Source: Klebsiella ornithinolytica NBRC 105727 = ATCC 31898 (GTDB lineage: Bacteria; Pseudomonadota; Gammaproteobacteria; Enterobacterales; Enterobacteriaceae). Taken from it: a stretch of 64,000 nucleotides of DNA. The stretch is taken from assembly GCF_001598295.1 (NCBI RefSeq), contig NZ_BCYR01000016.1:30771-94770 (forward strand). Reading direction: 5' to 3'. Below the pieces are notes generated by a model. The model saw only the letters and a list, made by a program, of their open reading frames with translations, had not been told where the DNA came from and ran no database searches. The position numbers and the translations under genes are program-made. Below, one piece after another: positions 26,498-36,807 of this stretch; within the stretch, counting starts at the first letter, position 1; each line of letters begins with the position of its first letter.

Positions 26498-27702
26498 TGC
26501 GTGACGCCTTTATCTGTGATGGGATTCGTACGCCGATTGGTCGTTACGGCGGGGCGCTGGCCAGCGTCCGCGCCGATGATTTAGCCGCCATTCCGCTGCG
26601 AGAGTTGCTGAGCCGTAATCCGGGTCTCGATCCATCGGCTATCGATGATGTGATTTTCGGCTGCGCGAACCAGGCCGGGGAAGATAACCGCAACGTGGCG
26701 CATATGGCGACGCTGTTGGCGGGCTACCCGCAGAGCGTCTCCGGCACCACCATCAACCGGCTGTGTGGTTCCGGCCTGGATGCGATCGGCTTTGCCGCAC
26801 GCGCCATCAAAGCCGGGGATGCGGATCTGATGATTGCCGGCGGCGTGGAATCGATGTCGCGGGCGCCGTTTGTGATGGGCAAAGCCAGCGCGCCGTTCCA
26901 GCGACAGGCCGAGCTGTTTGATACCACCATCGGCTGGCGTTTTGTGAACCCGCTCATGCAGCAGCAATTTGGCACTGACAGTATGCCGGAAACGGCAGAG
27001 AATGTAGCTGAGTTGTTAAATATCAGCCGGGCCGATCAGGATGCCTTCGCTTTTCGCAGCCAGCAGCTGACGGCGAAAGCGCAGCGGGCGGGGATTCTGG
27101 CGCAGGAAATCGTGCCGGTACAGATTATTGGCAAGAAAGGGGCGGTGAGCGCGGTTCGCGAGGATGAACACCCGCGTGCCGAGACCACCCTTGAACAGCT
27201 GGCGGGATTAAAAACGCCCTTTCGCAAAGGCGGCGTGGTCACCGCCGGAAACGCCTCCGGGGTGAACGATGGCGCCGCTGCGCTGATTATCGCCAGCGAA
27301 CAGCAGGCGCGGGCGCAGGGGTTAACCCCACGCGCACGAATTGTGGCGATGGCGACCGCGGGCGTGGAGCCAAAGTTTATGGGGCTGGGGCCGGTGCCGG
27401 CGGTACGCAAAGTGCTGGAGCGCGCCGGACTGAATATTAACGATATGGATGTTATCGAACTGAACGAAGCCTTTGCTGCACAGGCCCTGGGCGTCCTCAG
27501 GCAGCTGGGTCTGGCGGACGATGCTGAGCATGTTAACCCCAACGGCGGGGCTATCGCCTTAGGTCATCCATTGGGAATGAGCGGCGCGCGGCTGGCATTG
27601 AGCGCCAGCCTGGAGCTGCAGCGACGGAACGGGCGCTATGCGCTGTGTACGATGTGTATTGGCGTGGGTCAGGGCATTGCCATGATCCTTGAGCGAGTGT
27701 GA
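26497..27702 (+). CDS. paaJ: 3-oxoadipyl-CoA / 3-oxo-5,6-dehydrosuberyl-CoA thiolase
   Basis: A 401-residue thiolase that cleaves both beta-keto intermediates, giving acetyl-CoA and finally succinyl-CoA. Catalytic elements are all visible: nucleophile Cys in [12 protein letters not shown] (near residue 90), His in [16 protein letters not shown] and the second Cys in [10 protein letters not shown]. The length equals the E. coli enzyme. Confidence 0.97.
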   Translation: MRDAFICDGIRTPIGRYGGALASVRADDLAAIPLRELLSRNPGLDPSAIDDVIFGCANQAGEDNRNVAHMATLLAGYPQSVSGTTINRLCGSGLDAIGFAARAIKAGDADLMIAGGVESMSRAPFVMGKASAPFQRQAELFDTTIGWRFVNPLMQQQFGTDSMPETAENVAELLNISRADQDAFAFRSQQLTAKAQRAGILAQEIVPVQIIGKKGAVSAVREDEHPRAETTLEQLAGLKTPFRKGGVVTAGNASGVNDGAAALIIASEQQARAQGLTPRARIVAMATAGVEPKFMGLGPVPAVRKVLERAGLNINDMDVIELNEAFAAQALGVLRQLGLADDAEHVNPNGGAIALGHPLGMSGARLALSASLELQRRNGRYALCTMCIGVGQGIAMILERV

Positions 27703-27728
27703 GCGACTTTACCTGCGAGTACCCTAAA

Positions 27729-29045
27729 ATGATAACTAATACAAAATTAGATCCGATTGAAACTGCTTCTCGTGACGAATTACACGCTTTGCAAACCCAG
27801 CGCCTGAAATGGACGCTGAAACATGCCTATGACAATGTGCCGATGTACCGGCGTAAATTTGATGCGGCGGGCGTCCATCCTGACGATTTTCGCGAACTGA
27901 GCGACCTGAGCAAGTTCCCGTGTACCACCAAACAGGATCTGCGCGATAACTATCCGTTTGATACCTTTGCGGTACCGATGGAACAAATTGTGCGTATTCA
28001 TGCCTCTTCCGGTACCACCGGCAAACCGACGGTGGTGGGCTATACGCAAAATGATATCGACACCTGGGCCAACATCGTTGCCCGTTCGCTGCGCGCCGCC
28101 GGCGGTACGGCAAAAGATAAAATTCATGTCGCCTACGGCTACGGGCTGTTCACCGGCGGTCTCGGCGCCCACTACGGCGCAGAGCGCCTGGGGGCCACGG
28201 TGATCCCGATGTCCGGCGGCCAGACGGAAAAACAGGCGCAGCTGATCCGCGATTTTCAGCCGGACATGATCATGGTGACACCGTCCTACTGCCTGAATCT
28301 GATTGAAGAGCTGGAACGCCAGATGGGCGGCGACGCCAGCGGCTGCTCGCTGCGGGTCGGCGTCTTCGGCGCCGAGCCGTGGACGCTGGCGATGCGGGGA
28401 GAGATTGAGCGTCGCCTGGGGATCTCCGCGCTGGATATTTACGGCTTGTCGGAAGTGATGGGGCCGGGGGTGGCGATGGAGTGTCTGGAAACCGCCGACG
28501 GCCCGACTATCTGGGAAGATCACTTCTTCCCGGAAGTGGTTAACCCCAACGACGGTACGCCGCTGGCGGATGGCGAACACGGCGAGCTGCTGTTTACCAC
28601 GCTGACCAAAGAGGCGCTGCCGGTGATTCGTTACCGTACCCGCGATCTGACCCGTCTGCTGCCGGGCACCGCACGCACCATGCGCCGGATGGATCGCATC
28701 AGCGGGCGCAGCGACGATATGCTGATTATTCGCGGGGTAAACGTCTTCCCGTCGCAGCTGGAAGAGGAGATCCTTAAAGTCGAGCATCTGTCGCCGCACT
28801 ATCAGCTGGAAGTCAATCGTCGCGGCCATCTTGATTCACTTTCTGTTCGCGTCGAGCTGAAAGAGAGCAGCTTGTCGTTGAGTCATGAACAGCGCTGCCA
28901 GATCTGCCATCAGCTGCGCCACCGTATTAAGTCGATGGTCGGGATTTCGACGGATATTAGCATCGTCAACTGCGGCAGTATCCCTCGTTCGGAAGGTAAG
29001 GCCTGCCGCGTCTCCGACCTGCGCAAAATCGTCGCCAACGGTTAA
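27729..29045 (+). CDS. paaK: Phenylacetate-CoA ligase
   Basis: ATP-dependent activation of phenylacetate to phenylacetyl-CoA, the entry step and source of the PaaX inducer. The 438-residue product is close to E. coli PaaK (437). ANL-family motifs are present: ASSGTTGKPTVVGYT for ATP binding, DIYGLSEVMGPGVAMEC, YRTRDLTRLLPG and a C-terminal RRMDRISGRSDDMLIIRGVNVFPSQ. I chose ATG 27729 by alignment with E. coli; an in-frame GTG at 27699 overlaps the paaJ stop and would add ten residues. Confidence 0.95.
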   Translation: MITNTKLDPIETASRDELHALQTQRLKWTLKHAYDNVPMYRRKFDAAGVHPDDFRELSDLSKFPCTTKQDLRDNYPFDTFAVPMEQIVRIHASSGTTGKPTVVGYTQNDIDTWANIVARSLRAAGGTAKDKIHVAYGYGLFTGGLGAHYGAERLGATVIPMSGGQTEKQAQLIRDFQPDMIMVTPSYCLNLIEELERQMGGDASGCSLRVGVFGAEPWTLAMRGEIERRLGISALDIYGLSEVMGPGVAMECLETADGPTIWEDHFFPEVVNPNDGTPLADGEHGELLFTTLTKEALPVIRYRTRDLTRLLPGTARTMRRMDRISGRSDDMLIIRGVNVFPSQLEEEILKVEHLSPHYQLEVNRRGHLDSLSVRVELKESSLSLSHEQRCQICHQLRHRIKSMVGISTDISIVNCGSIPRSEGKACRVSDLRKIVANG

Positions 29046-29094
29046 GCCGCGACGTCCCGGCGGCGGCTTGCGCCCGACCCGGGATCCAGACCCG

Positions 29095-29126
29095 ATCCCC
29101 GGTTAGCCTGCGCTACCGGGGATTTT
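29095..29126 (+). terminator. Terminator after paaK
   Basis: A 9-bp perfect stem ATCCCCGGT/ACCGGGGAT with an 11-base loop leads into TTTT. It closes the eleven-gene paaA-K operon and separates it from paaX, which has its own promoter in E. coli. Confidence 0.75.
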
Positions 29127-29174
29127 CCTGTGCTATGATTCAGAAAGGACAACAATAACAACAGAATGAATCAA

Positions 29175-30101
29175 ATGAGTAAACTCGATACTTTTATTCA
29201 ACAGGCGGTCGAAGCGATGCCTGTCAGCGGCACTTCGCTGATTGCCTCGCTGTACGGAGATTCATTGCTACAACGCGGTGGTGAAGTGTGGCTCGGCAGC
29301 GTGGCCGCGCTGCTGGAAGGGCTGGGTTTTGGCGAACGGTTCGTGCGCACGGCGCTGTTCCGGCTGAACAAAGAGGAGTGGCTGGATGTGGTGCGCATCG
29401 GCCGACGCAGTTTCTATCGTCTGAGCGACAAAGGGCTGCGCCTGACGCGCCGGGCGGAGCATAAAATCTACCGCGCCAGCGCGCCGGAATGGGACGGGAC
29501 CTGGCTGCTGCTGCTGTCGGAAGGGCTGGAGAAAAATCAGCTGGCGGAAGTGAAAAAGCAGCTGCTGTGGCAAGGCTTTGGCGCTCTGGCACCGAGTCTG
29601 CTCGCCTCGCCGTCGCAAAAAATGGCGGATGTTCAGTCGCTGCTGCACGAAGCGGGCGTGGCGGAAAACGTGATCTGTTTTGAAGCCCATTCGCCATTGG
29701 CGCTCTCCCAGGCGGCGCTGCGCGCCCGGGTTGAAGAGTGCTGGCATTTGACCGAGCAGAACACGATGTACGACACCTTTATTGCTCTGTTTCGCCCGCT
29801 GCTACCGCTATTGCGCGATGCGGATGCCGACGAGTTAACGCCGCAACGTTGCTTTCAGATCCAGCTGCTGCTGATCCATTTCTATCGTCGCGTGGTGCTC
29901 AAAGATCCGCTGTTACCGGAGGAGCTCCTGCCTGCGCACTGGGCCGGCCAAACCGCGCGCCAGCTGTGCATCAATATTTACCAGCGGGTGGCACCGGGCG
30001 CGCTGACCTTCGTCGGCGAAAAAGGGGAAAGCTCGGTGGGGGAACTGCCTGCACCGGGGCCGCTCTATTATCAGCGTTTTGGCGGTTTGCCAGGCGCCTA
30101 A
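29175..30101 (+). CDS. paaX: PaaX, phenylacetyl-CoA-responsive repressor
   Basis: GntR-related repressor of the paa genes; phenylacetyl-CoA releases it from TGATTC/GAATCA operators such as that at 19453-19491. The N-terminal winged helix includes FGERFVRTALFRLNKEEWLDV and GRRSFYRLSDKGLRL; the C-terminal domain ends ELPAPGPLYYQRFGGL. It is 308 residues from ATG 29175, which aligns with the E. coli start. An ATG three codons earlier (29166) is possible; neither has a good ribosome site. It ends eight residues short of E. coli PaaX. Confidence 0.94.
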   Translation: MSKLDTFIQQAVEAMPVSGTSLIASLYGDSLLQRGGEVWLGSVAALLEGLGFGERFVRTALFRLNKEEWLDVVRIGRRSFYRLSDKGLRLTRRAEHKIYRASAPEWDGTWLLLLSEGLEKNQLAEVKKQLLWQGFGALAPSLLASPSQKMADVQSLLHEAGVAENVICFEAHSPLALSQAALRARVEECWHLTEQNTMYDTFIALFRPLLPLLRDADADELTPQRCFQIQLLLIHFYRRVVLKDPLLPEELLPAHWAGQTARQLCINIYQRVAPGALTFVGEKGESSVGELPAPGPLYYQRFGGLPGA

Positions 30102-30110
30102 GGAGGCTTG

Positions 30111-30707
30111 ATGCCGATTTATCAGATTGACGGTATGACCCCCGTTGTACCGGATGAAAGCTATGTGCATCCCACGGCGGTGCTGATTGGCGACGTGATC
30201 CTCGGGAAAGGCGTCTACGTCGGCCCTAACGCCAGCCTGCGCGGTGATTTCGGGCGCATCGTGGTGAAAGATGGCGCCAACATTCAGGATAACTGCGTGA
30301 TGCACGGCTTTCCCGGCCAGGATACGGTGGTCGAAGAGGACGGGCATATCGGTCACGGGGCGATCCTTCACGGCTGCGTTATCGGCCGCAACGCGCTGGT
30401 GGGGATGAGCGCGGTGATTATCGACGGCGCAACGATTGGCGAAAACAGCATCGTCGGCGCCTCGGCGTTCGTTAAGGCTAAAGCCGAGATGCCGGCCAAC
30501 CATCTGATCGTCGGCAGCCCGGCGAAGGCCATTCGCACCCTGAGCGAACAGGAGATCGCGTGGAAAAAGCAGGGGACGCGGGAGTATCAGGCGCTGGTCG
30601 AGCGCTGCCAGCAAACGCTGCATCAGGTAGAGCCGCTGAAAGAGGTGGAGCCGCAGAGAAAGCGGCTGGAGTTTGATGAAAGCCTGCGGCCGAAATCATC
30701 ATCCTGA
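30111..30707 (+). CDS. paaY: PaaY, left-handed beta-helix thioesterase
   Basis: A 198-residue hexapeptide-repeat protein of the gamma-carbonic-anhydrase fold. The repeats run from about residue 20 to 150 ([44 protein letters not shown]). Metal-binding-type histidines occur in NCVMHGF and [11 protein letters not shown]. PaaY hydrolyses CoA esters of inhibitory pathway by-products. ATG 30111 follows AAGGAGG closely after paaX, so the two form a unit. Confidence 0.95.
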   Translation: MPIYQIDGMTPVVPDESYVHPTAVLIGDVILGKGVYVGPNASLRGDFGRIVVKDGANIQDNCVMHGFPGQDTVVEEDGHIGHGAILHGCVIGRNALVGMSAVIIDGATIGENSIVGASAFVKAKAEMPANHLIVGSPAKAIRTLSEQEIAWKKQGTREYQALVERCQQTLHQVEPLKEVEPQRKRLEFDESLRPKSSS

Positions 30708-30731
30708 ACCAGAGCCCCTGGCTTCGAGGGC

Positions 30732-31016
30732 CTAATATTTAGCCAGCTCGCGAAAAAGTGCCGGGTTCGCCTGAATCGCCGCCAGCACTTTTGCCGCGAG
30801 TCCCGTTGGGTTACGTCGTCTGGACTCCCAGCTTTTAATGGTATCCACGCTGGTTCCCAGCGCTTGCGCCATTTCCGTCTGGGAAACGTTCAGCTGCGCG
30901 CGAATGGCTTTTACGTCAGCGATCTCATAGCGAGTCACGCGGGCCGGGGCTTTATCGCCATTTTTGATATCAACGGCTTCTTTGAGGGACGTTTGAAGCT
31001 CATCAAAAAAACGCAT
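30732..31016 (-). CDS. XRE-family antitoxin (HigA/NadS-like)
   Basis: A 94-residue DNA-binding antitoxin. The helix-turn-helix lies at about residues 38-80 (IRAQLNVSQTEMAQALGTSVDTIKSWESRRRNPTG, shown by its phasing and conserved Ser-Gln, Ala and Trp positions). The N-terminal part, DELQTSLKEAVDIKNG, is typical of NadS-type antitoxins. ATG 31016 has GAGGTG just upstream and directly follows the toxin reading frame. It would repress its own operon through the large palindrome at 31369-31402. Still intact although the toxin gene is interrupted. Confidence 0.88.
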   Translation of the reverse strand: MRFFDELQTSLKEAVDIKNGDKAPARVTRYEIADVKAIRAQLNVSQTEMAQALGTSVDTIKSWESRRRNPTGLAAKVLAAIQANPALFRELAKY

Positions 31017-31017
31017 G

Positions 31018-31350
31018 TCACACCTCATTTTTCAGTAGGTTAGCTAGTTTTTTGAGCCGGGATTTTTCTGCATCGGTGAGATTATCTTTGGTGCTTTTCG
31101 GCTACGCCAAAACCAGATAGATAATCTCAGCGGTGGCGAGGAAATAAATCACCCTCGCGCTGCCGCTTTTCCCCTGAGCGCCGGTCGCCATCCTGATTTT
31201 CCGTCGTCCACCCGTATTCTGGATGATATCCCCGGCATCCGGATTGCCAATGCGTTCTTTCTGCAGCGCCCGAAGCTCATCGTCAGTCGCAAGCTGTTTT
31301 ATCTGCCGGGTAAACAGCGGCGTTTCGATAAATTCAATCGCACAGCACAT
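31018..31350 (-). pseudogene. RelE/HigB-like toxin gene interrupted by an amber codon
   Basis: The frame opens at ATG 31350 after a good AAGGAG site and reads a RelE/ParE-type RNase toxin: IEFIETPLFTRQIKQLATDDELRALQ, GRRKIRMA and ARVIYFLATAEIIYLVLA. Codon 83 is TAG (31102-31104). Beyond it the same frame continues as PKSTKDNLTDAEKSRLKKLANLLKNEV and stops at 31018, two bases before the antitoxin ATG, exactly as in intact relatives, where a Tyr normally stands at this point. The product is thus cut from 110 to 82 residues and loses its terminal strand and helix. It is probably inactive unless amber suppression occurs. Confidence 0.82.
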
Positions 31351-31368
31351 GAGTACGCTCCTTGCTAA

Positions 31369-31402
31369 GGTACCATGTACACCTGAGCGTGTACATGGTA
31401 CC
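31369..31402. promoter_or_regulatory. Perfect palindromic operator of the toxin-antitoxin pair
   Basis: Two 14-bp arms, GGTACCATGTACAC and its exact complement, flank a 6-base spacer. It begins 18 bp before the toxin start codon, where antitoxin operators are usually found. The antitoxin alone or with toxin would bind here. The perfect symmetry suggests it is still under selection. Confidence 0.75.
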
Positions 31403-31552
31403 TATCGATGATTTTTCGACATGTTGTCAGGTCAGGCCCGGAGGTCGGAGACAGCGGGCCGCAGGCCGTGAGCGCTATCGTATACGTTGGAGGATTTACA
31501 GGCAGAATGGGCTGCTGATTTTACGAGGCGTCTCGTAAGGTGGGTGACGGGG

Positions 31553-31580
31553 AGAAGAAACTCCCACCGGGCGGTGGGAG
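31553..31580 (-). terminator. Terminator of azoR
   Basis: On the minus strand an 8-bp stem CTCCCACC/GGTGGGAG with a 4-base loop is followed by TTTCTTC, 13 bp after the azoR stop. Confidence 0.75.
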
Positions 31581-31592
31581 TGACAATCTAAA

Positions 31593-32357
<765 letters not shown>

Positions 32358-32399
32358 TCAAAAGAGATTTTTCCCGGCAGTGCGCTGCCCGATAACGCT

Positions 32400-35300
32400 A
32401 TGACAGAACAACAAAAGTTCACCTTCTCTCAGCTATTCCAACGGATTGATGGCCTGATGCTGCGTGATAAGTCACGCTTTTCCCGTCGCCTGCATGGCGT
32501 GAAGAAGGTTAAAAATCCTGAAGCCCAGCAAGCCATTCTTCAGGAGATGGCGCAAGAGATCGAACAAGCTGCAGGGAGAGTCCTGCTGCGTGAAGCGTCG
32601 CGTCCGACGATTACCTACCCGGAAAATCTACCGGTCAGCCAGAAAAAAGATGAGATTTTGCAGGCGGTTCGCGACCATCAGGTGGTCATTGTGGCGGGGG
32701 AGACCGGCTCCGGTAAAACCACCCAGCTGCCGAAAATCTGCATGGAGCTGGGGCGCGGGGTGAAAGGGCTGATTGGCCATACGCAGCCGCGTCGTCTGGC
32801 GGCGCGCACCGTGGCCAACCGTATTGCCGAAGAGCTGCAAAGCGAGCCGGGCGGCTGCATCGGCTATAAGGTCCGTTTTAGCGACCACGTTAGCGACAAC
32901 ACCATGGTCAAGCTGATGACCGACGGTATTCTGCTGGCGGAAATCCAGCAGGATCGACTGTTGATGCAGTATGACACCATCATCATCGATGAAGCGCACG
33001 AACGTAGCCTCAACATCGACTTCCTGCTCGGCTATTTACGGGAACTGCTGCCGCGTCGCCCGGACCTGAAAATTATCATTACTTCGGCAACCATCGACCC
33101 GGAACGATTTTCGCGCCACTTTAACAACGCGCCGATTATCGAAGTATCCGGGCGAACTTACCCGGTGGAGGTGCGCTATCGGCCAATCGTTGAAGATGCC
33201 GACGACACCGAACGCGATCAGCTGCAGGCGATCTTCGATGCCGTTGATGAACTGGGACGTGAAAGTCCCGGCGATATCCTGATCTTTATGAGCGGCGAGC
33301 GCGAAATTCGCGATACCGCCGATGCGCTCAATAAGCTCAATCTGCGCCATACCGAAGTGCTACCGCTCTATGCGCGCTTATCGAACAGCGAGCAGAACCG
33401 CGTCTTCCAGTCGCACAGCGGGCGGCGGATTGTGCTGGCGACCAACGTCGCCGAAACCTCGCTGACGGTGCCGGGCATTAAGTATGTTATCGATCCGGGC
33501 ACCGCGCGCATCAGCCGCTACAGCTACCGGACCAAGGTGCAGCGTCTGCCGATTGAGCCGGTCTCTCAGGCCTCTGCTAACCAGCGGAAAGGGCGCTGCG
33601 GCCGTGTTTCCGAAGGGATCTGTATTCGTCTCTATTCCGAAGACGATTTCCTCTCGCGCCCGGAATTTACCGACCCGGAAATTCTGCGTACTAACCTGGC
33701 GTCGGTGATTCTGCAAATGACCGCGCTGGGCCTCGGAGATATTGCCGCCTTCCCGTTCGTCGAAGCGCCGGATAAGCGCAATATCCAGGACGGCGTGCGT
33801 CTGCTTGAGGAGCTGGGGGCGATTACCACCGACGAGCAGCAGACCGCCTATAAGCTGACGCCGATGGGCCGTCAGCTCAGCCAGCTGCCGGTTGACCCGC
33901 GCCTGGCGCGGATGGTGCTGGAAGCGCAAAAACATGGCTGCGTGCGTGAAGCGATGATCATCACCTCGGCGCTGTCGATTCAGGACCCGCGCGAACGCCC
34001 GATGGATAAGCAGCAGGCCTCCGATGAGAAACATCGCCGCTTCCACGATAAAGAGTCCGACTTCCTGGCGTTTGTTAACCTGTGGAACTACCTTGGCGAG
34101 CAGCAAAAAGCGCTCTCCTCGAACCAGTTCCGTCGCCAGTGCCGTACCGATTTTCTCAACTATTTGCGGGTGCGCGAATGGCAGGATATCTACACCCAGC
34201 TGCGCCAGGTGGTGAAAGAGCTGGGGCTGCCGATTAACAGCGAGCCGGCGGAGTATCGCGAAATCCATACCGCGCTGCTGACCGGTCTGCTGTCGCACAT
34301 CGGGATGAAAGATAACGATAAGCAGGAATTTACCGGCGCGCGTAATGCGCGTTTCTCTATCTTCCCGGGCTCCGGTCTGTTCAAGAAACCGCCGAAGTGG
34401 ACGATGGTTGCCGAACTGGTGGAAACCAGCCGTCTGTGGGGACGGATTGCCGCGCGCATCGACCCGGAATGGATAGAGCCGGTGGCGCAGCACCTGCTGA
34501 AACGCTCATACAGCGAACCGCACTGGGAGCGGGCGCAGGGGGCGGTGATGGCGACGGAGAAAGTGACCGTTTACGGTCTGCCGATCGTCGCCGCCCGCAA
34601 AGTGAACTATAGCCAGATCGACCCGGCGTTGTGCCGCGAGCTGTTTATCCGCCACGCGCTGGTGGAGGGGGACTGGCAGACGCGTCACGCCTTCTTCCGC
34701 GACAACCTCAGGCTGCGTACGGAAATCGAAGAGCTGGAGCATAAATCGCGCCGCCGCGACATTCTGGTGGATGACGATACGCTGTTCGATTTCTACGACC
34801 AGCGTATCAGCCACGATGTGATCTCCGCACGCCACTTCGATAAGTGGTGGAAAGCGGCCAGTCGCGAAACGCCGGATCTGCTCAACTTCGAAAAGAGTAT
34901 GTTGATCAAAGAGGGGGCGGAACAGGTCAGTAAGCTTGACTATCCGAACTTCTGGCATCAGGGCAACCTCAAGCTGCGGTTGACCTATCAGTTTGAACCG
35001 GGCGCCGATGCCGACGGGGTGACGGTACATATTCCGCTGCCGTTGCTCAACCAGGTGGAAGAGGCCGGGTTCGAGTGGCAGATTCCCGGCCTGCGTCGCG
35101 AATTGATTATCGCGCTGATTAAATCGCTGCCGAAACCGGTGCGCCGTAATTTCGTGCCGGCGCCGAACTACGCCGAGGCGTTTTTAGGCCGCGCGACGCC
35201 GCTGGAGCTGCCGCTGCTCGATTCGCTGGAGCGCGAGCTGCGGCGGATGAGCGGCGTGACCATCGACCGCGAGGCCTGGCAGTGGGAACAGGTGCCCGAT

Positions 35301-36302
35301 CATCTGAAAATCACCTTCCGGGTGGTGGATGACAAGAACAAAAAGCTGGCGGAAGGGCGTTCGCTGCAGGATTTAAAAGAGGCTTTGAAGGGCAAAGTGC
35401 AGGAGACGCTTTCTGCCGTTGCCGACGATGGCATTGAGCAGAGCGGGCTGCATATCTGGAGTTTCGGTCAGCTGCCGGAGAGCTACGAGCAAAAACGCGG
35501 CAACTATAAGGTGAAAGCCTGGCCGGCGCTGGTGGATGAACGCGACAGCGTGGCGATTAAGCTGTTTGATAATCCGCTGGAGCAGCAGCAGGCGATGTGG
35601 CAGGGGCTGCGCCGTCTGCTGCTGCTGAATATCCCGTCGCCGATTAAGTATCTGCACGAGAAACTGCCGAATAAAGCCAAGCTGGGGCTCTATTTTAACC
35701 CTTACGGCAAAGTGCTGGATCTGATTGATGACTGTATCTCCTGTGGCGTCGATAAACTTATCGATGAGGCGGGCGGCCCGGTGTGGCGCGAGGAGGATTT
35801 CGCCAGACTGCACGATAAGGTGCGCGCCGAACTGAATGAGACGGTGGTGGAGATAGCCAAACAGGTTGAACAGATTCTGACCGCGGTGTTTAACATCAAT
35901 AAGCGGCTGAAAGGGCGCGTCGACATGAGCATGGCGCTGGGGCTGTCGGATATTAAGGCGCAGATGGGCGGGCTGGTCTATCGCGGCTTCGTGACCGGCA
36001 ACGGTTTCCGCCGGCTGGGGGATACTCTGCGCTATCTGCAGGCGATTGAAAAACGGCTGGAGAAAATGGCCATCGATCCGCATCGCGACCGGGCGCAGAT
36101 GCTTAAGGTGGAGAGTATCCAGCAGGCCTGGCAGCAGTGGCTGAATAAGCTGCCGCCGGGGCGTCGTGGGGATACGGATGTGCAGGAGATTCGCTGGATG
36201 ATTGAGGAGCTACGCGTCAGCTTCTTCGCCCAGCAGCTCGGAACGCCGTATCCCATCTCCGACAAGCGGGTGCTGCAGGCGATGGAGCAGATCGTCGCCT
36301 GA
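32400..36302 (+). CDS. hrpA: ATP-dependent RNA helicase HrpA
   Basis: DEAH-box helicase of 1300 residues, exactly the E. coli length. HrpA resolves stalled or collided ribosomes on mRNA. Walker A GETGSGKT begins at residue 100, the DEAH box at 197, SAT follows (TSATIDPERF) and motif VI appears as QRKGRCGRV. The helicase-associated and OB-fold regions follow, and the long C-terminal DUF3418 extension is complete. ATG 32400 matches E. coli; the frame is open 54 codons upstream. The ribosome site is poor (GATAACGCT before the ATG), as the local sequence gives no clear GGAG. Confidence 0.96.
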   Translation: MTEQQKFTFSQLFQRIDGLMLRDKSRFSRRLHGVKKVKNPEAQQAILQEMAQEIEQAAGRVLLREASRPTITYPENLPVSQKKDEILQAVRDHQVVIVAGETGSGKTTQLPKICMELGRGVKGLIGHTQPRRLAARTVANRIAEELQSEPGGCIGYKVRFSDHVSDNTMVKLMTDGILLAEIQQDRLLMQYDTIIIDEAHERSLNIDFLLGYLRELLPRRPDLKIIITSATIDPERFSRHFNNAPIIEVSGRTYPVEVRYRPIVEDADDTERDQLQAIFDAVDELGRESPGDILIFMSGEREIRDTADALNKLNLRHTEVLPLYARLSNSEQNRVFQSHSGRRIVLATNVAETSLTVPGIKYVIDPGTARISRYSYRTKVQRLPIEPVSQASANQRKGRCGRVSEGICIRLYSEDDFLSRPEFTDPEILRTNLASVILQMTALGLGDIAAFPFVEAPDKRNIQDGVRLLEELGAITTDEQQTAYKLTPMGRQLSQLPVDPRLARMVLEAQKHGCVREAMIITSALSIQDPRERPMDKQQASDEKHRRFHDKESDFLAFVNLWNYLGEQQKALSSNQFRRQCRTDFLNYLRVREWQDIYTQLRQVVKELGLPINSEPAEYREIHTALLTGLLSHIGMKDNDKQEFTGARNARFSIFPGSGLFKKPPKWTMVAELVETSRLWGRIAARIDPEWIEPVAQHLLKRSYSEPHWERAQGAVMATEKVTVYGLPIVAARKVNYSQIDPALCRELFIRHALVEGDWQTRHAFFRDNLRLRTEIEELEHKSRRRDILVDDDTLFDFYDQRISHDVISARHFDKWWKAASRETPDLLNFEKSMLIKEGAEQVSKLDYPNFWHQGNLKLRLTYQFEPGADADGVTVHIPLPLLNQVEEAGFEWQIPGLRRELIIALIKSLPKPVRRNFVPAPNYAEAFLGRATPLELPLLDSLERELRRMSGVTIDREAWQWEQVPDHLKITFRVVDDKNKKLAEGRSLQDLKEALKGKVQETLSAVADDGIEQSGLHIWSFGQLPESYEQKRGNYKVKAWPALVDERDSVAIKLFDNPLEQQQAMWQGLRRLLLLNIPSPIKYLHEKLPNKAKLGLYFNPYGKVLDLIDDCISCGVDKLIDEAGGPVWREEDFARLHDKVRAELNETVVEIAKQVEQILTAVFNINKRLKGRVDMSMALGLSDIKAQMGGLVYRGFVTGNGFRRLGDTLRYLQAIEKRLEKMAIDPHRDRAQMLKVESIQQAWQQWLNKLPPGRRGDTDVQEIRWMIEELRVSFFAQQLGTPYPISDKRVLQAMEQIVA

Positions 36303-36807
36303 TCGACCGGCTGATAGTCGTTTTTAGGGTGGTTTGGGCGAAGGCGTGTTTTCTTCGTTTGTTCTGTGAAATGTTCGGTGGAATGTTGCGTTCACTATCG
36401 GTTCCGTATACTTCTGTTTCCTGCGGCACAGGTGAACGGCCCAGGGCCGGTTTCGCCCGGCTCTGGGGACCCGGCATCCCGGCAAGAAAAATCGTCGCTG
36501 CGCGATACCTTCGTCTCCGCCGTCTGGCTGTTCGGGGACTGCAAGAGGTAAGTTCCCTGTAAGGCTTGCCTCCGCCAGGCTATTCGTCCCATCCCTGGGA
36601 CTCACCCCTTCGGGGCCGACGTCAACGTCGTTCAAAAACGCTCCGGGCGTTTTTGTCCATGCTGGCGGCCCCGTCCAGCCGCCTGCGCCTCAGCGATTTT
36701 TAGCCGGCCCAACCCCCTGCTGCATGTCCCGATGCCTCATGCCTGCATAGTCATTGCTGAAAATTCTTTCAGCAATAATATCGCAACCTAATCGAACCGC
36801 ACAAAAG
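36303..36807. repeat. Hairpin-rich intergenic element downstream of hrpA
   Basis: About 500 bp without a supported gene. Five hairpins occur within 215 bp. CCCAGGGCCGG (36440-36450) pairs with 36457-36467 using one G-T pair. GTCCCA/TGGGAC is at 36586-36601, CCCC/GGGG at 36605-36615, GACGT/ACGTC at 36618-36629 and AAAAACGC/GCGTTTTT at 36634-36654. The pattern recalls a structured, dispersed intergenic repeat or an RNA, but I cannot name it. It marks the point where E. coli synteny breaks. Confidence 0.45.
36634..36654. terminator. Bidirectional terminator-like hairpin
   Basis: AAAAACGC and GCGTTTTT form a perfect 8-bp stem with a 5-base loop, A-rich on one side and T-rich on the other, so it can work in both directions. 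It lies between hrpA and the convergent efflux operon and could end both transcripts. Confidence 0.6.

Noticed and set aside
33378..34493. 371-codon minus-strand frame inside hrpA
   Set aside because: Antisense shadow of the helicase gene; no family similarity.
36324..36635. 103-codon minus-strand frame in the hairpin-rich region
   Set aside because: No ribosome site and the region is better explained by paired hairpins; such frames probably arise from the repeat.
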